NCBI GenBank assembly: GCA_016714745.1
Contig: JADKCG010000006.1
Location: forward strand, 62,001 to 126,000
Reading direction: 5' to 3'
Length of the DNA: 64,000 nucleotides
Source of the DNA: Elusimicrobiota bacterium
GTDB taxonomy: Bacteria > Elusimicrobiota > Elusimicrobia > FEN-1173
In this document: in pieces, positions 27,912 through 37,801 of the stretch
How the letters are laid out: every line of letters starts with the position of its first letter
Numbering within the stretch: the stretch's first letter is position 1
The notes under the pieces: generated by a model
The model's input: the letters and a program-made list of their open reading frames with translations, nothing else
Told to the model about the DNA's origin: nothing
Databases searched by the model: none
Position numbers and translations under genes: made by a program

Positions 27912-30900
27912 CCCAATGTCGAGGGGACCTCTCGAACTTCTCCCAATTCTACGAGAGCTTCTTTTAAGTCTCTGTCGTGCCGATGGCTTTGCAAGCGGGC
28001 CAACAAACTGTAGGCCGCTGGCACGACGAAAAGAGTGAGCAGGGTCGAGACCGCAACGCCGCCGATCACCACCACCGCCATGGGGCGGATGGTTTCGGCC
28101 CCGGCGCCGAAACTGAACGCCGCGGGGAGCGCCCCCGCGATGGTGGAGACCGACGTCATCACCACAGGACGGAGCCGAACGGGGCAGGCTTCCAACAGGG
28201 CCTCCCGAACGTTGCGGCCCAGTTTTCGCCGTTCGTTGGTAAATTCCACGAGCAGAATCGAATTCTTTTTGACCAGCCCCATCAAAAGCAGTAAGCCGAT
28301 CATGCTGTAGATATTCAGCGTGATGCCCGTTAACCGAAGCGCCAGAAGCGCCCCGGTGATGCTGAAGGGCAGGGCCAGGAGGACCGTGAACGGATGGATG
28401 AAACTGTTGAACTGGGCCCCGAGCACCATGTAGGCCACGAAAAGGCCCAAAACGAGAGCAAAGGTGAGGGAGGAGAACGATTCCTTAAAAGTCTGGGCGC
28501 TCCCGGACAGGACCAGGCGGTTTCCTTCGGGCAAACCCGCGCCGGCTTTATCCAAGAAACTCAAAACTTCTCCCTGGGAATGGCCGGGAGCGATGTTGGC
28601 GAAAATCCCGATGGCCCGTTCCCGGTTCTTCCGCGTAATGGTGAGAAGCGTGGGTTTTTCCCGAACGGCCACCACCTCGGAGAGCCGCACCAGTTCCCCC
28701 CTATTGTTTCGAACATAGACGCGTTCGATGTCGGCCGACGTTTCTCGATCGCCGGTGGCCAGGCGGACCCGAATGTCGTAGCGTTTCCCTCCCCGGGTAA
28801 ACTTGCCTGCGCGAACGCCGCCGATCATCGCGTTAATGGTATCGGCGATGGCGCCCACGGTGACGCCCCGCTCGTTGGCCTTTTCCCGGTCCGGCGTGAC
28901 GCGAACCTCGGGCATGCCGAGTCGGTAGTCCGTGTCCACATCCACGACCAAGCCGGACCCTTCCATTTTCTTCATGAGGTCGGCGCTGACGGCGGCCAGG
29001 GTATCCCAATCCCGGCCGCGCACGGTCAATTCCACGGGGTAACCCCGCTGGGCCGTGAACCCTTGTTGGGAGAGGTCCTGCACGCCCACTTTCATGACCC
29101 CCGGAATCCCATTCAACTTTTTTCGCAAGAGATTGATTAAATCCGACTGGGTGGCGGGTTTTTTGAAGGGGTCGGCCACGGGGCGAGAGCCCCGAGGTTT
29201 CATCGAGACGAACATCATCCCGGAATTGACGTCGCCGCCGCCGAACCCGCCGATGGCGGCGAACGTCCGCAAAACTTCGGGCCGTTCCGTGACGATGGCC
29301 TCCGCCTTCTTCATCACGTCATCGGTAAACCCAATGGAGGACCCCAGGGGTGCTTGGAGCCTGACCAGAAACCGGCTTTGGTCTTGGGACGGGACAAATT
29401 CTTTTTTAACCCCTTTGGCGAGAAAAAGGGACCCTACAAAGATCGCCAGGGCCAGACCAAGGACCGCCCACCGGGCGTTTAAACAACGGACCAACGAACG
29501 GCGGTAGAGGTGGGAGAGCCCCGTCATCAACCGGTCCATGGCCCGGCCCAGCGCGGTGGTATGCCCGACCTCCAAAAACTGGGAACAGCGCATGGGCGCC
29601 AGGGTGAGGGCCTCCAGAAGCGAAAGCGTCACGGCCACCGACAACGTCACGCCGAACGAAAAAAGGAATTTCCCGATGATCCCTTTCATAAAGATCACCG
29701 GGACAAAAATGGCCAAGATCGCCACCGTGGCCGCCATGGCGGCGAAAGATATTTCCCGCGCACCCACCAAAGCGGCACGGACACGGCTCTGGCCCGCTTC
29801 TCTGTAACGGACAATATTTTCCAACACCATGATGGCATCGTCCACCACGATACCGACACAAAGGGAAAGCCCCAGGAGCGTGAAGGTGTTTAGGGTGAAG
29901 CCGAAAAAATAAAGGAACGTGAAGGCCCCCACGATGGACGTGGGAATGGCCAAGATCACGTTCAAGGCCGAACTGAATGAACCCAAAAAAAGCCAGCAGA
30001 CGAGGGAGGTCAAGATCGCGGCCAACACCAGGGTCGTGACGAGCTCATGGACGGAATCGCGAATAAAACGAGTCGTGTCGAAGTTCAAGTCGATGGCCAA
30101 CCCCATCGGAAGATCCTTACGCACCTCCGCCATGCGGCGAAGCACCTCGTCGGCGACGGCCACGGCGTTGGCCCCGCGCTGTTTGCGGATCCCCAACCCG
30201 ACCGCCGAAACCCCGTTGGAGCGGGAAATCCGACGAAGATCCGCCAACCCATCCTCCACCTCCGCCACGTCGCCGATCCGGATGGTTTTGTAGATGGGCG
30301 ACCCACTCCGGGCGGGAAGGATGATCCGGCGAAAATCTTCAACGGTGGCGGCCTCGCCCATCACCCGCACGTTCAATTCCTGGCGAGGCGCCTCGATCCG
30401 GCCCGCCGGGACTTCGGCGTGCTGAGCGGTGATGGCGCGAAGAACGTCTTCGGCCGCTAATTCTCTCTGCCGCAATTTTTCCGTGTCCAACCAAACTCGC
30501 AGGTTCGGGTCGATGTAACCGCCCAGGGAAACTTCGGCAACGCCGGGCACGGTGGTGAATCGATCTTTTAAGTTGTCCCGAACATATTCCATTAAAAATC
30601 GTCGGTCCCGCGTTCCGCTGACCGCCAACCACATAATCGGTTGATCTTCGGGATTGGATTTAGAAACGACGGCAGGGTCCACTTCGTTGGGAAGGAGGCG
30701 CTGGGCCTGCGCCAACTTGGTTTGCACTTCCTGGAGCGCCACGTCGATGTCTTTGGACAGATCGAATTCCAACGTGACGCTCGAACGGCCTTGCCGGGAG
30801 GTGGACGACACTTCCCGGATCCCTTGAACGCTCATCACCGCGTCCTCGACCACGTCCGTCACTTCGGTTTCCATCACTTCGGGGGCGGCGCCCTCCCAAT

Positions 30901-31048
30901 CGATGGAAACCGTGAGTACCGGGAAATCCACGTCCGGCAATTGGCTGACTCCCATTTTCTGATAGCTCAATGCGCCGAAAACAATCAGGCCGATCATAAA
31001 CATCCAAGCGAAAACGGGGTTTTTGATGGAAAGGTCTGAGAGGGTCAA
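27908..31048 (-). CDS. RND-family efflux pump, inner-membrane protein
   Basis: The 1,046-aa intact protein is full length for AcrB/MdtB-type pumps. It starts MTLSDLSIKNPVFAWMFMIG, shows the porter signature GAAPEVMETEVTDVVEDAV, the transmembrane 4 acidic pair in VGIVVDDAIMVLENIVRYRE (two adjacent Asp) and LMGLVKKNSILLVEFTNERR in the C-terminal half. The pattern is hydrophobe/amphiphile efflux. Overlaps of 4 nt with the outer-membrane genes on both sides indicate coupled synthesis. As with the second pump, no HlyD-type adaptor is encoded nearby. Confidence 0.93.
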   Translation of the reverse strand: MTLSDLSIKNPVFAWMFMIGLIVFGALSYQKMGVSQLPDVDFPVLTVSIDWEGAAPEVMETEVTDVVEDAVMSVQGIREVSSTSRQGRSSVTLEFDLSKDIDVALQEVQTKLAQAQRLLPNEVDPAVVSKSNPEDQPIMWLAVSGTRDRRFLMEYVRDNLKDRFTTVPGVAEVSLGGYIDPNLRVWLDTEKLRQRELAAEDVLRAITAQHAEVPAGRIEAPRQELNVRVMGEAATVEDFRRIILPARSGSPIYKTIRIGDVAEVEDGLADLRRISRSNGVSAVGLGIRKQRGANAVAVADEVLRRMAEVRKDLPMGLAIDLNFDTTRFIRDSVHELVTTLVLAAILTSLVCWLFLGSFSSALNVILAIPTSIVGAFTFLYFFGFTLNTFTLLGLSLCVGIVVDDAIMVLENIVRYREAGQSRVRAALVGAREISFAAMAATVAILAIFVPVIFMKGIIGKFLFSFGVTLSVAVTLSLLEALTLAPMRCSQFLEVGHTTALGRAMDRLMTGLSHLYRRSLVRCLNARWAVLGLALAIFVGSLFLAKGVKKEFVPSQDQSRFLVRLQAPLGSSIGFTDDVMKKAEAIVTERPEVLRTFAAIGGFGGGDVNSGMMFVSMKPRGSRPVADPFKKPATQSDLINLLRKKLNGIPGVMKVGVQDLSQQGFTAQRGYPVELTVRGRDWDTLAAVSADLMKKMEGSGLVVDVDTDYRLGMPEVRVTPDREKANERGVTVGAIADTINAMIGGVRAGKFTRGGKRYDIRVRLATGDRETSADIERVYVRNNRGELVRLSEVVAVREKPTLLTITRKNRERAIGIFANIAPGHSQGEVLSFLDKAGAGLPEGNRLVLSGSAQTFKESFSSLTFALVLGLFVAYMVLGAQFNSFIHPFTVLLALPFSITGALLALRLTGITLNIYSMIGLLLLMGLVKKNSILLVEFTNERRKLGRNVREALLEACPVRLRPVVMTSVSTIAGALPAAFSFGAGAETIRPMAVVVIGGVAVSTLLTLFVVPAAYSLLARLQSHRHDRDLKEALVELGEVREVPSTLG

Positions 31049-32325
31049 GGGAGAACCTCGGGGATAGATCCGGCGGCCAGTTCCAGTCGGATCGACACAT
31101 TTTTAGCGGCGAGCCGGACGGTATCGAGAGCCAACTGGGTGTCTTGCCAGGTGTTTAAGGCGGCCAGGACGTCCAGGTTATTCACAAGGCCCAATCGGTA
31201 TTCGTTCCGCTGGACAGTGTAATTTCGTTCGGCCAAATCCGCGGACCGTTTCAATTTTTCCATTTGAGAAAGCAGGCTTAAGAGATTCCGGTGCCGTTCC
31301 CGCACTTCCCCCTCGGCGTCGCGTCGAACCTGGGACAACTGGAGCGCCGCGGTCCGCTCATCCGACTCCGCCAACCGAACAAGGCTTTGGGTTTGACCCC
31401 CGGTGTAGAAGGGGGCGTTCAAAGAAAAGAGCGCGTCCCAGTCGATGGGTTCATTGGCCCCCACCCGTTTCACGTAATAGTTGCCCGTCAGGTCCAACGT
31501 GGGCAAATAGATTCGTCGCGCAGACTTGACGAACTGTGCTCGGGAAAGACGGCGGGACTCCGCTGACCGCACATCCGGCCGCTGGGCCACGCGCTCCAGA
31601 TAACGGTCGATGGACGCCGGGGCAACGGCATCGGGTTGGTCATCCATAATTGCGGTCACTTGGGCTCTTAAAAGCGTGTTTAAGACCGCCAAGGCGGCCT
31701 CGCGAAACCCCCGGGCCGATTCCCATCGAGATTCCAAATTGGCCGCCTGGGACTCGGTGGAAAGGATTTCGCTTTCCCGAGACCGTCCGATGGCCAACCG
31801 TTTTTTTAACTCTTGAACCCGATCGGTGGACAAGCGAATAAGGTTTTGAAGGCTTTCCATTTCCTGGTCCCGGTCGGCGATCGTAAAAAAAAGGCCCGCC
31901 ACGTCCTCGTAAAGCAAGATTTTGGATCGAGACACGGTTTCTTGACGAGCGGCGATCTCTTCCTTCTGGCCTTTCATGGCGGCAAATTCGCGAAACCCCG
32001 CGAAAATGGTCTGTTTCCCATAAAAGGAAGCTTCGACCTGATCCCCGCGAACCAACGTACCGTTGGCGCTCGAAGGGGAGCCCGCGGTGTCCTGAAATTT
32101 CTCCGTGGCGCGGAACCCCACGGACGGAAGAATCCCCGACCGAAGCTGGGCATATTGCGCCTCCCCCCGGCGCACGTCTTCCTCCGACAACCCCACCGAC
32201 TCGCTCCGCTCCAGCGCCAGACGGTAACAGGCGTCCAACGTCAGGGGCCCAGTGGCAACCTGAACATTTTCCGCTCGAACAAAAGAGGAAAAAAGTAAAG
32301 AAATGAAGAAAACGTTTTTCTGCAT
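31045..32325 (-). CDS. TolC-family outer-membrane efflux protein
   Basis: The 426-aa protein has a signal peptide (MQKNVFFISLLFSSFVRAEN) and two OEP repeats: LTLDACYRLALERSESVGLS with KKRLAIGRSRESEILSTESQ in the first half, and YTVQRNEYRLGLVNNLDVLA in the second. It is the first gene of the coupled efflux operon that runs to 21178. The 207 bp upstream holds no gene and is a likely place for the operon promoter, though I cannot define one. Confidence 0.9.
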   Translation of the reverse strand: MQKNVFFISLLFSSFVRAENVQVATGPLTLDACYRLALERSESVGLSEEDVRRGEAQYAQLRSGILPSVGFRATEKFQDTAGSPSSANGTLVRGDQVEASFYGKQTIFAGFREFAAMKGQKEEIAARQETVSRSKILLYEDVAGLFFTIADRDQEMESLQNLIRLSTDRVQELKKRLAIGRSRESEILSTESQAANLESRWESARGFREAALAVLNTLLRAQVTAIMDDQPDAVAPASIDRYLERVAQRPDVRSAESRRLSRAQFVKSARRIYLPTLDLTGNYYVKRVGANEPIDWDALFSLNAPFYTGGQTQSLVRLAESDERTAALQLSQVRRDAEGEVRERHRNLLSLLSQMEKLKRSADLAERNYTVQRNEYRLGLVNNLDVLAALNTWQDTQLALDTVRLAAKNVSIRLELAAGSIPEVLP

Positions 32326-32532
32326 GTGCCTCAGTGAACCTAAAAATTTCAGATGACCAAGCCTTTCCGCCTGGGAGGGTTGGGAAATTCTGTTCCGGAC
32401 CCTAGCGACGGTAGCCCTGTGCCAACCGGAGAATCCCGGTTAAATCGAAGGAGAACGTGCTAGGGACCATTATCTCAAATTCATTAAGGGACGGGGAGAT
32501 TGGATTTGGAAACTTGGCCCATGAACAAATAG

Positions 32533-33387
32533 TTACTTCTTTTCAGTGGATTTGACCCGTTCTTGGAGGACGCTGAGCGGTTTTTCCCAGAGGAGTTCGC
32601 CGCCTTTGTCTTCGATGCGGACATTTTGGACCAAGAGGCCGTCGGGGTCAAATTTTTTGGTGACATCGACCGCCACTTCGGCGACGGCGGCTTCCAAAAC
32701 GTCGAGGGAAGACGGCGTGAGTTCGTCGTCTTCGGGGCGTTCGAGGGCCAGAATAAGGATCCCTTCCTCGACGCGGCCCCGCACTTGGGTGATGCGCAAG
32801 AAGACACTGACCAGGGGGTTGCCGGTGAGTTGACGGTGAAGGCGGGAAGAAACGAGCCGGGCGATAAACTCTGGCATGGTGATGTCGGTGAGTGGTTCCG
32901 GGGATTGAGCGGGGTCTTCCGCACCGTCGGTTTCGATCACCAGACGGTCCTCGAAATCGCTTCGGGAATAACGCATGTAAATGAGCCCCTTAATGTCGGG
33001 GATATATCGCAAAAGGGTGATGGCGGAGCCCAGCCGGGCATCTTTCACTTTCATCACCAAGAAATCCACCTTGGCATCAGTGGAAAGGGCGGCACGGGTA
33101 CCGGAGAGCATGACGCCCTCCAATGTTTCCAGAGCCTCTTTTTGGAAATCCAAATTCAGGCCGATCAGACCTTCCAGGGCGCACGAGAGGTACAGCGTCT
33201 TTCCCACAAGACGGGCATCCACGTCGAGCTTTTGCTCTTTTTTGCACAAGTCGCGCACGGCTTCCGGCAAACGGTCTGCCGGAAAAGAAACAGGGCCGCA
33301 GGCGCTAAGCGCCGGGAGAGTTAAAAGAAGGAGGCGGAGTGTCTGGAGTGACCGTTTCAATGGGCGCTTGATCTCGGGCTTTGCCAT
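32533..33387 (-). CDS. Uncharacterised lipoprotein
   Basis: The 284-aa protein from M at 33387 carries a lipobox ([12 protein letters not shown] followed by GPVS), so it should be a lipid-anchored envelope protein. I do not recognise the family. The body is mixed alpha/beta with two pairs of charged segments and no repeats. It overlaps the end of ftsH by about 80 nt; a TTG start at 33360 would reduce the overlap and still keep the signal peptide. It follows ftsH in the same direction and is probably co-transcribed. Confidence 0.6.
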   Translation of the reverse strand: MAKPEIKRPLKRSLQTLRLLLLTLPALSACGPVSFPADRLPEAVRDLCKKEQKLDVDARLVGKTLYLSCALEGLIGLNLDFQKEALETLEGVMLSGTRAALSTDAKVDFLVMKVKDARLGSAITLLRYIPDIKGLIYMRYSRSDFEDRLVIETDGAEDPAQSPEPLTDITMPEFIARLVSSRLHRQLTGNPLVSVFLRITQVRGRVEEGILILALERPEDDELTPSSLDVLEAAVAEVAVDVTKKFDPDGLLVQNVRIEDKGGELLWEKPLSVLQERVKSTEKK

Positions 33388-34976
33388 ATTCCTTGAAGAT
33401 GGCGTGAATGTCATCATATTCTAACTCGTTGCGTTTCAAAAGTTCTTGGGCGAAACGATCCACGATCGTCCATTCCGCCCGGAGTAATTCCTCAACGTCT
33501 TTGGCGCATCCGCCCAAGATTTCATAAGTCTCTTGGTTTAATTTCTCTTTGATGGAGTCCGAAAGCTGTGATTCGGGAATTACGCTGTAGTCCCCCACAA
33601 ATCCGTTGCGCCCCATCCCCAACCGCCAGACCATCGTGTGCGCAAGCCCCATGGCATGGGCAAAATCAGAAGACACCCCGTTGGTGGTCACGCCGAATTT
33701 CACTTTTTCCCCCATGAACCCGCCCAAAGACACTTTGATATCGGCAAGCATACGATCGCGGTTGGACGTGTGCTGTTCTTCCCGGGGGCTGTGATAGACA
33801 ACGCCCAGGGCGCCGCCGCGGTGGATGATGGAGGCTTTGAACACGTCGTCTGTCGGGTGAAGCGTGTAAAGAACCAGCAAATGGCCGGCCTCATGATAAG
33901 CCGTGTTTTCCCGCTCTTTCTCCGACATCGACAGCGGGTGGGCGATGCCCAAATCGATCCGTTCGAGAGCTTCGGTAATATCCTTGTAAACCACCACGTC
34001 CCGTTTGTTTCGCGTGGCGATCAGGGCGCCTTCTTTGGTGATGTTCATGATGTCGGCAGGAGATTTCCCCACGCACCGACGGCCAAGTCGACCGATGTCC
34101 ATGAATTTGTCGTGTTTCACCTTTTTCAGATAATAGCGGAACAGTTCCACCCGTTCATTAAGGTTGGGAAGGTCAATGTATATTTTACGGTCAAACCGGC
34201 CGGGGCGCAGGAGCGCCTTGTCCAAAACCCCTTCCGCCGCGTTGGTGGCACCGACCACAACAACGTTTTGGGCTTTTTCACCCAAACCATCCATTTCCAC
34301 CAATAGTTGGTTTTGGGTGCTGTTGGTTTCTTCCCCGCCGCCAAAAGCGTTAAAGTGCCGACCTCGCCCAATCACGTCAAGCTCGTCAATAAAGACGATG
34401 CAAGCGCCTTGAGCGTAGGCCAACTGGCGGGCCTGTTTGAAGAGTTGACGCATTCGGCTGGCCCCGACGCCGACGAAAACTTCCACAAACTCTGACCCCG
34501 AGATCGACAAGAATGGGACCCCGGCTTCCGTCGCGATGGCTTTAGCCAAAAGGGTTTTTCCCGTTCCCGGAGGGCCGACCATCAAAGCCCTTTAATGATA
34601 TTGCCCCCAATGGCTTTCAGTTTGGCCCGGTCTTTCAGAAGTTGAACAACTTCCATGGCCTCTTTTTCGCGTTCTCTAAGCCAATGACGTCTTTGAAGGT
34701 GATTTTGACGTCGTTAAGCGCGATGCGCGATTTTTTCCCGAGTTTCCCAAACCGACCTTGGAGAATAACGGAGTAGAGGTAGACAAAAATAATGGCGTTC
34801 AACCCCGTCAACAAAAGTTGCAGGGGCAACGTCGCCAACGTCATGGTGCGATAAAAACTTTCCAGCTTGGAAAGCCCGTAAATCGTGGCCCAGGTCAAGA
34901 GGAGGAAAGACGCGACCAGAACAACCGCCAACCAGTTGTTCATCCAAAATATTGTCCAACGTCGATAGAATCCCAT
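33305..34976 (-). CDS. ftsH: FtsH-type AAA+ membrane protease (two apparent frameshifts)
   Basis: The N-terminal frame encodes two membrane segments ([40 protein letters not shown]) and [15 protein letters not shown]. One A restored in the run at 34663-34667 and one T at 34584-34586 join it to the main frame through [20 protein letters not shown]. The main frame has Walker [17 protein letters not shown], Walker [16 protein letters not shown], the SRH region and the zinc site HEAGH, with an Asp in [12 protein letters not shown] as likely third ligand. About 560 aa when joined. All functional motifs are intact, so the breaks look technical. It degrades misfolded membrane proteins. Confidence 0.88.
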
Positions 34977-34999
34977 GGGTTCCCTCGGGAAACGCCGTC

Positions 35000-35383
35000 C
35001 TATTTTGCGGGCGTCTCTCCTAAAAGTTCGCTGATGCGTGCGGCCACATCTTCCAGATTAAAGGGTTTGGGGATATACACATCCGCCCCCACAGACAGGC
35101 CCCGTTGCACATTTTCTTTGTCGGCCAAGGAGGTCAACATGATCACTTTCGGCATGGGAATGTCGTGGCGGTCCATGGCGAGGGTGTTGACCAGTTTGAA
35201 CCCGTTCATGCGAGGCATCATGATGTCAACAATCAAGAGGTCGGGCTTTATTTGGACGGCCATCTCCAACGCTTCCTGGCCGTCCCGCGCTAACGAGACC
35301 TCATACCCCAGCCCGCTTAAAAACACCGACAACAGGCCGAGAATATTTGAATCGTCTTCTGCAATTAATATTTTAGAGGCCAT
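35000..35383 (-). CDS. Single-domain response regulator receiver (CheY-like)
   Basis: I take the start at MASKILIAEDD (35383), which has AAGGGGAG 4 nt upstream; the longer open frame to 35596 is unsupported. The 127-aa protein is only a receiver domain, with acidic pocket EDD, phosphorylation site in DLLIVDIMMPRMNG, Thr/Ser in VIMLTSLADK and Lys in VYIPKPF. It has no output domain. Its upstream neighbour, read in the opposite direction, is a receiver-histidine kinase, a possible partner. Confidence 0.85.
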   Translation of the reverse strand: MASKILIAEDDSNILGLLSVFLSGLGYEVSLARDGQEALEMAVQIKPDLLIVDIMMPRMNGFKLVNTLAMDRHDIPMPKVIMLTSLADKENVQRGLSVGADVYIPKPFNLEDVAARISELLGETPAK

Positions 35384-35647
35384 AATCTCCCCTTCTGTGG
35401 CTTTCGCCACGGCAACGAATTTTTCCGACGAAAAAGCGATAAACAGATTATAAACCCCAAATCTGTTTCCGTCAAGGGCCCCCCTCCTCCCCGCCCGGCG
35501 AATACCGGGATTCCGTTTTCTCAGAACCGTCACGAGACACGGTTTTTTAACCCCTCCAAATAGGCGGTCAAGACGCTCGCGGTTCCCTGACGCCAAAAAT
35601 TCCCCTTGATCTTTGGTTAAGTTCCCATTACTCTATAGGGAGCCCTT

Positions 35648-36790
35648 ATGAGAGACACCAAGATTTCAGGAAAGATCCTGGTGGTGGATGATGAACCCCA
35701 CCTCTTAGACCTACTGGTAGACGTCCTTAGCGAGGACGGCTATACGGTCGACGGCGTGGCCACCGGCACCGCCGCCATTTTCGCCGCACGCCGAACCGTT
35801 TATCACGTGGCCCTCTTGGACTACGAACTGGGCGACATGACCGGGCTGGCCTTGGCCAAAGAACTCCGACGGACCAACGAAGACATCAATATTATTTTAA
35901 TGACCGCCCACGCCACCCTGGACATGGCGGTCAAAGCCATTCAGGCCGATGTCTACGATTACCTCATTAAACCCATCGATTCCAACCAACTCAAACGGTC
36001 GCTGGACAACGCACTGGAAAAAAATCATCTGACCGTGGAAAACAAACGCCTCATGGAAACCTTGCAGAAAACGAACGCGGAACTCGTGCGGATGAGCCAA
36101 CAGAAGTCCCGCTTCCTCTCCATCGTCTCCCACGACCTGAGATCGCCCTTGACCTCCATCCGAGGGTACGCCCAGCTTCTCCAATTAAAAGAGGGGGTTG
36201 AGCCCGACCAGATGGCGAAATTCTTGTCGATCATCGTCTCTCAATCGGACCATCTGGCGGGGCTGATCAGCGATTTGATGGACATCGTCAGCATCGAGGC
36301 GGGCAAACTCCGCATCGACAAAAAACTCGCCGTCGTCACCGACATTCTGGCCAGCGTTGAGGCGCGCATGGCCGCCCTCGCGGTGCAAAAAAAAATCATT
36401 TTCAAAACCGTCATCGAAGGCAAAGATTTTCCGGCCATTCCCATCGACCGTAAACGGATGGACCAAGTCTTGACCAACCTCATCGGAAACGCTTTCAAAC
36501 ATACTCCCGCTGACCAAAAGGTGACGGTGTGTTTGGCTCGCACACCCGACCACTTTCGTTTTGAGGTGACCGACACGGGGGAAGGCATTCCGCTTGAGGC
36601 GCTTCCCCATATCTTTGAGGAGTACTATCAAGCGGACGCCCACATCTCAAAAAAAGAAGGGTTGGGGTTGGGACTCACGATCGCGCGAGAAATCGTTCAC
36701 GCCCACGGGGGAGAAATCGGAGCGCAGTCCGAGGGGCCGGGGAAGGGGGCCCTCTTTTGGTTTACGCTCCCCCTTCCAGCGGAAAAGTGA
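35648..36790 (+). CDS. Hybrid receiver-histidine kinase
   Basis: The 380-aa soluble protein has an N-terminal receiver (VVDDEPH, phosphorylation site in ALLDYELGDMTG, Lys in YLIKPIDSN), a coiled-coil linker (NHLTVENKRLMETLQKTNAE), the HisKA dimerisation helix with phospho-His in SIVSHDLRSPLTSIRGYAQL, and a HATPase domain with N box QVLTNLIGNAFKHTP, G1 DTGEGIP and G2 GLGLGLTIARE. No membrane segment, so it senses a cytoplasmic signal or input through the receiver. A site AGGGAG lies 6 nt before the ATG. Divergent from the CheY-like gene, which shares the 264-bp intergenic region. Confidence 0.92.
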   Translation: MRDTKISGKILVVDDEPHLLDLLVDVLSEDGYTVDGVATGTAAIFAARRTVYHVALLDYELGDMTGLALAKELRRTNEDINIILMTAHATLDMAVKAIQADVYDYLIKPIDSNQLKRSLDNALEKNHLTVENKRLMETLQKTNAELVRMSQQKSRFLSIVSHDLRSPLTSIRGYAQLLQLKEGVEPDQMAKFLSIIVSQSDHLAGLISDLMDIVSIEAGKLRIDKKLAVVTDILASVEARMAALAVQKKIIFKTVIEGKDFPAIPIDRKRMDQVLTNLIGNAFKHTPADQKVTVCLARTPDHFRFEVTDTGEGIPLEALPHIFEEYYQADAHISKKEGLGLGLTIAREIVHAHGGEIGAQSEGPGKGALFWFTLPLPAEK

Positions 36791-36850
36791 ACCCCCACTG
36801 AAAACGACCTTCGTTTTTGGGTTATCGACGGCGGCCCGGCACCGGCTGTT

Positions 36851-37717
36851 TTAGGGTTCTGAGGTGGGTGCGGGCGTCTCTGTTTGCGGGATCGAACTCC
36901 AACACTTTTTCCATCGTTCGATGGCGGCGTCGGTTTCGCCCAGAGATTGGTGGGCGGCGGCCATACCGCTGGCGAGGTCGGTGCTTTCCCCAGAATCAGC
37001 CCGCTCTTTTTCGTATTCGATCAACGCCCCTCGCGCGTCCCCAGCCCCCCGATAGAGATCGCCCAATAATTTGTGGCCCCCCGCGGGGAGGGGCTTTCCG
37101 GAACCCAAATAAGCGTTCAACGCGGCAAGTCCTTCCGACCAATTTTTCTTGTCCCGATAAGCCATGGCCAGGTTATACGATACGAGAAGGTCGTTGGGTT
37201 TTCCCTCCAGAACGAGACGATAGGCCTCGATGCTTTTGTCCAGTTCATCCATCTGATAATAAACGTTCGCCAAGCGGAGCCGGGCTTCCAGATCGCCTGG
37301 ATGCCACCTCAAAAATTTCTCGAATTCAGGCACAGCGTATTCCGAAAGGCCCTGGGCGTTATACATCACCCCCGCGTAATAAAAGAGGCGTTCGTCCAAA
37401 GCGCCGAGGTCCCGGGCCCGTTCCAGAAATTCCAATCCTTTCACATACTCCGAGGTTCCCCCCTCGAAACACGCGATGGCCAGGTCCACATGGGCGGAAA
37501 TAGTGTCCGGTTGTTCGGCCAATTTCGCTAAGGAAACGGCCTTGGCCGCGGCCAGATCAGGCGCGGATCGAAAATCCGCGGAAGAGCGCGGAAACGGGAG
37601 AGGAGGCGGAGGCGGGGGATAGCGTCGCAAGGTCCAAAAAAATGCCGTCCCCCCAACGGCCACGATGAACAGGCAAACAGGGTCGGTAAACCAGCGACTT
37701 TTTTTTATGGGTGCCAT
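36851..37717 (-). CDS. TPR-repeat protein with N-terminal membrane anchor
   Basis: The 288-aa protein has one membrane segment (DPVCLFIVAVGGTAFFWTL) and a proline-rich linker (PPPPPLPFP), followed by about five tetratricopeptide repeats, for example AEQPDTISAHVDLAIACFEG, KFLRWHPGDLEARLRLANVY, LEGKPNDLLVSYNLAMAYRD and LGDLYRGAGDARGALIEYEK. TPRs are scaffolds for protein contacts; the partner is unknown. It is convergent with the histidine kinase gene and may be co-transcribed with the S1-domain gene upstream. Confidence 0.75.
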   Translation of the reverse strand: MAPIKKSRWFTDPVCLFIVAVGGTAFFWTLRRYPPPPPPLPFPRSSADFRSAPDLAAAKAVSLAKLAEQPDTISAHVDLAIACFEGGTSEYVKGLEFLERARDLGALDERLFYYAGVMYNAQGLSEYAVPEFEKFLRWHPGDLEARLRLANVYYQMDELDKSIEAYRLVLEGKPNDLLVSYNLAMAYRDKKNWSEGLAALNAYLGSGKPLPAGGHKLLGDLYRGAGDARGALIEYEKERADSGESTDLASGMAAAHQSLGETDAAIERWKKCWSSIPQTETPAPTSEP

Positions 37718-37801
37718 TTTTCTCTCAAGTGGGGACTGTGTCTCTGCCCTGCTTGGTTCCGGCTCCGTCCGGGTGACGAGCTTCTTGGCCTTACCGCCTC
37801 T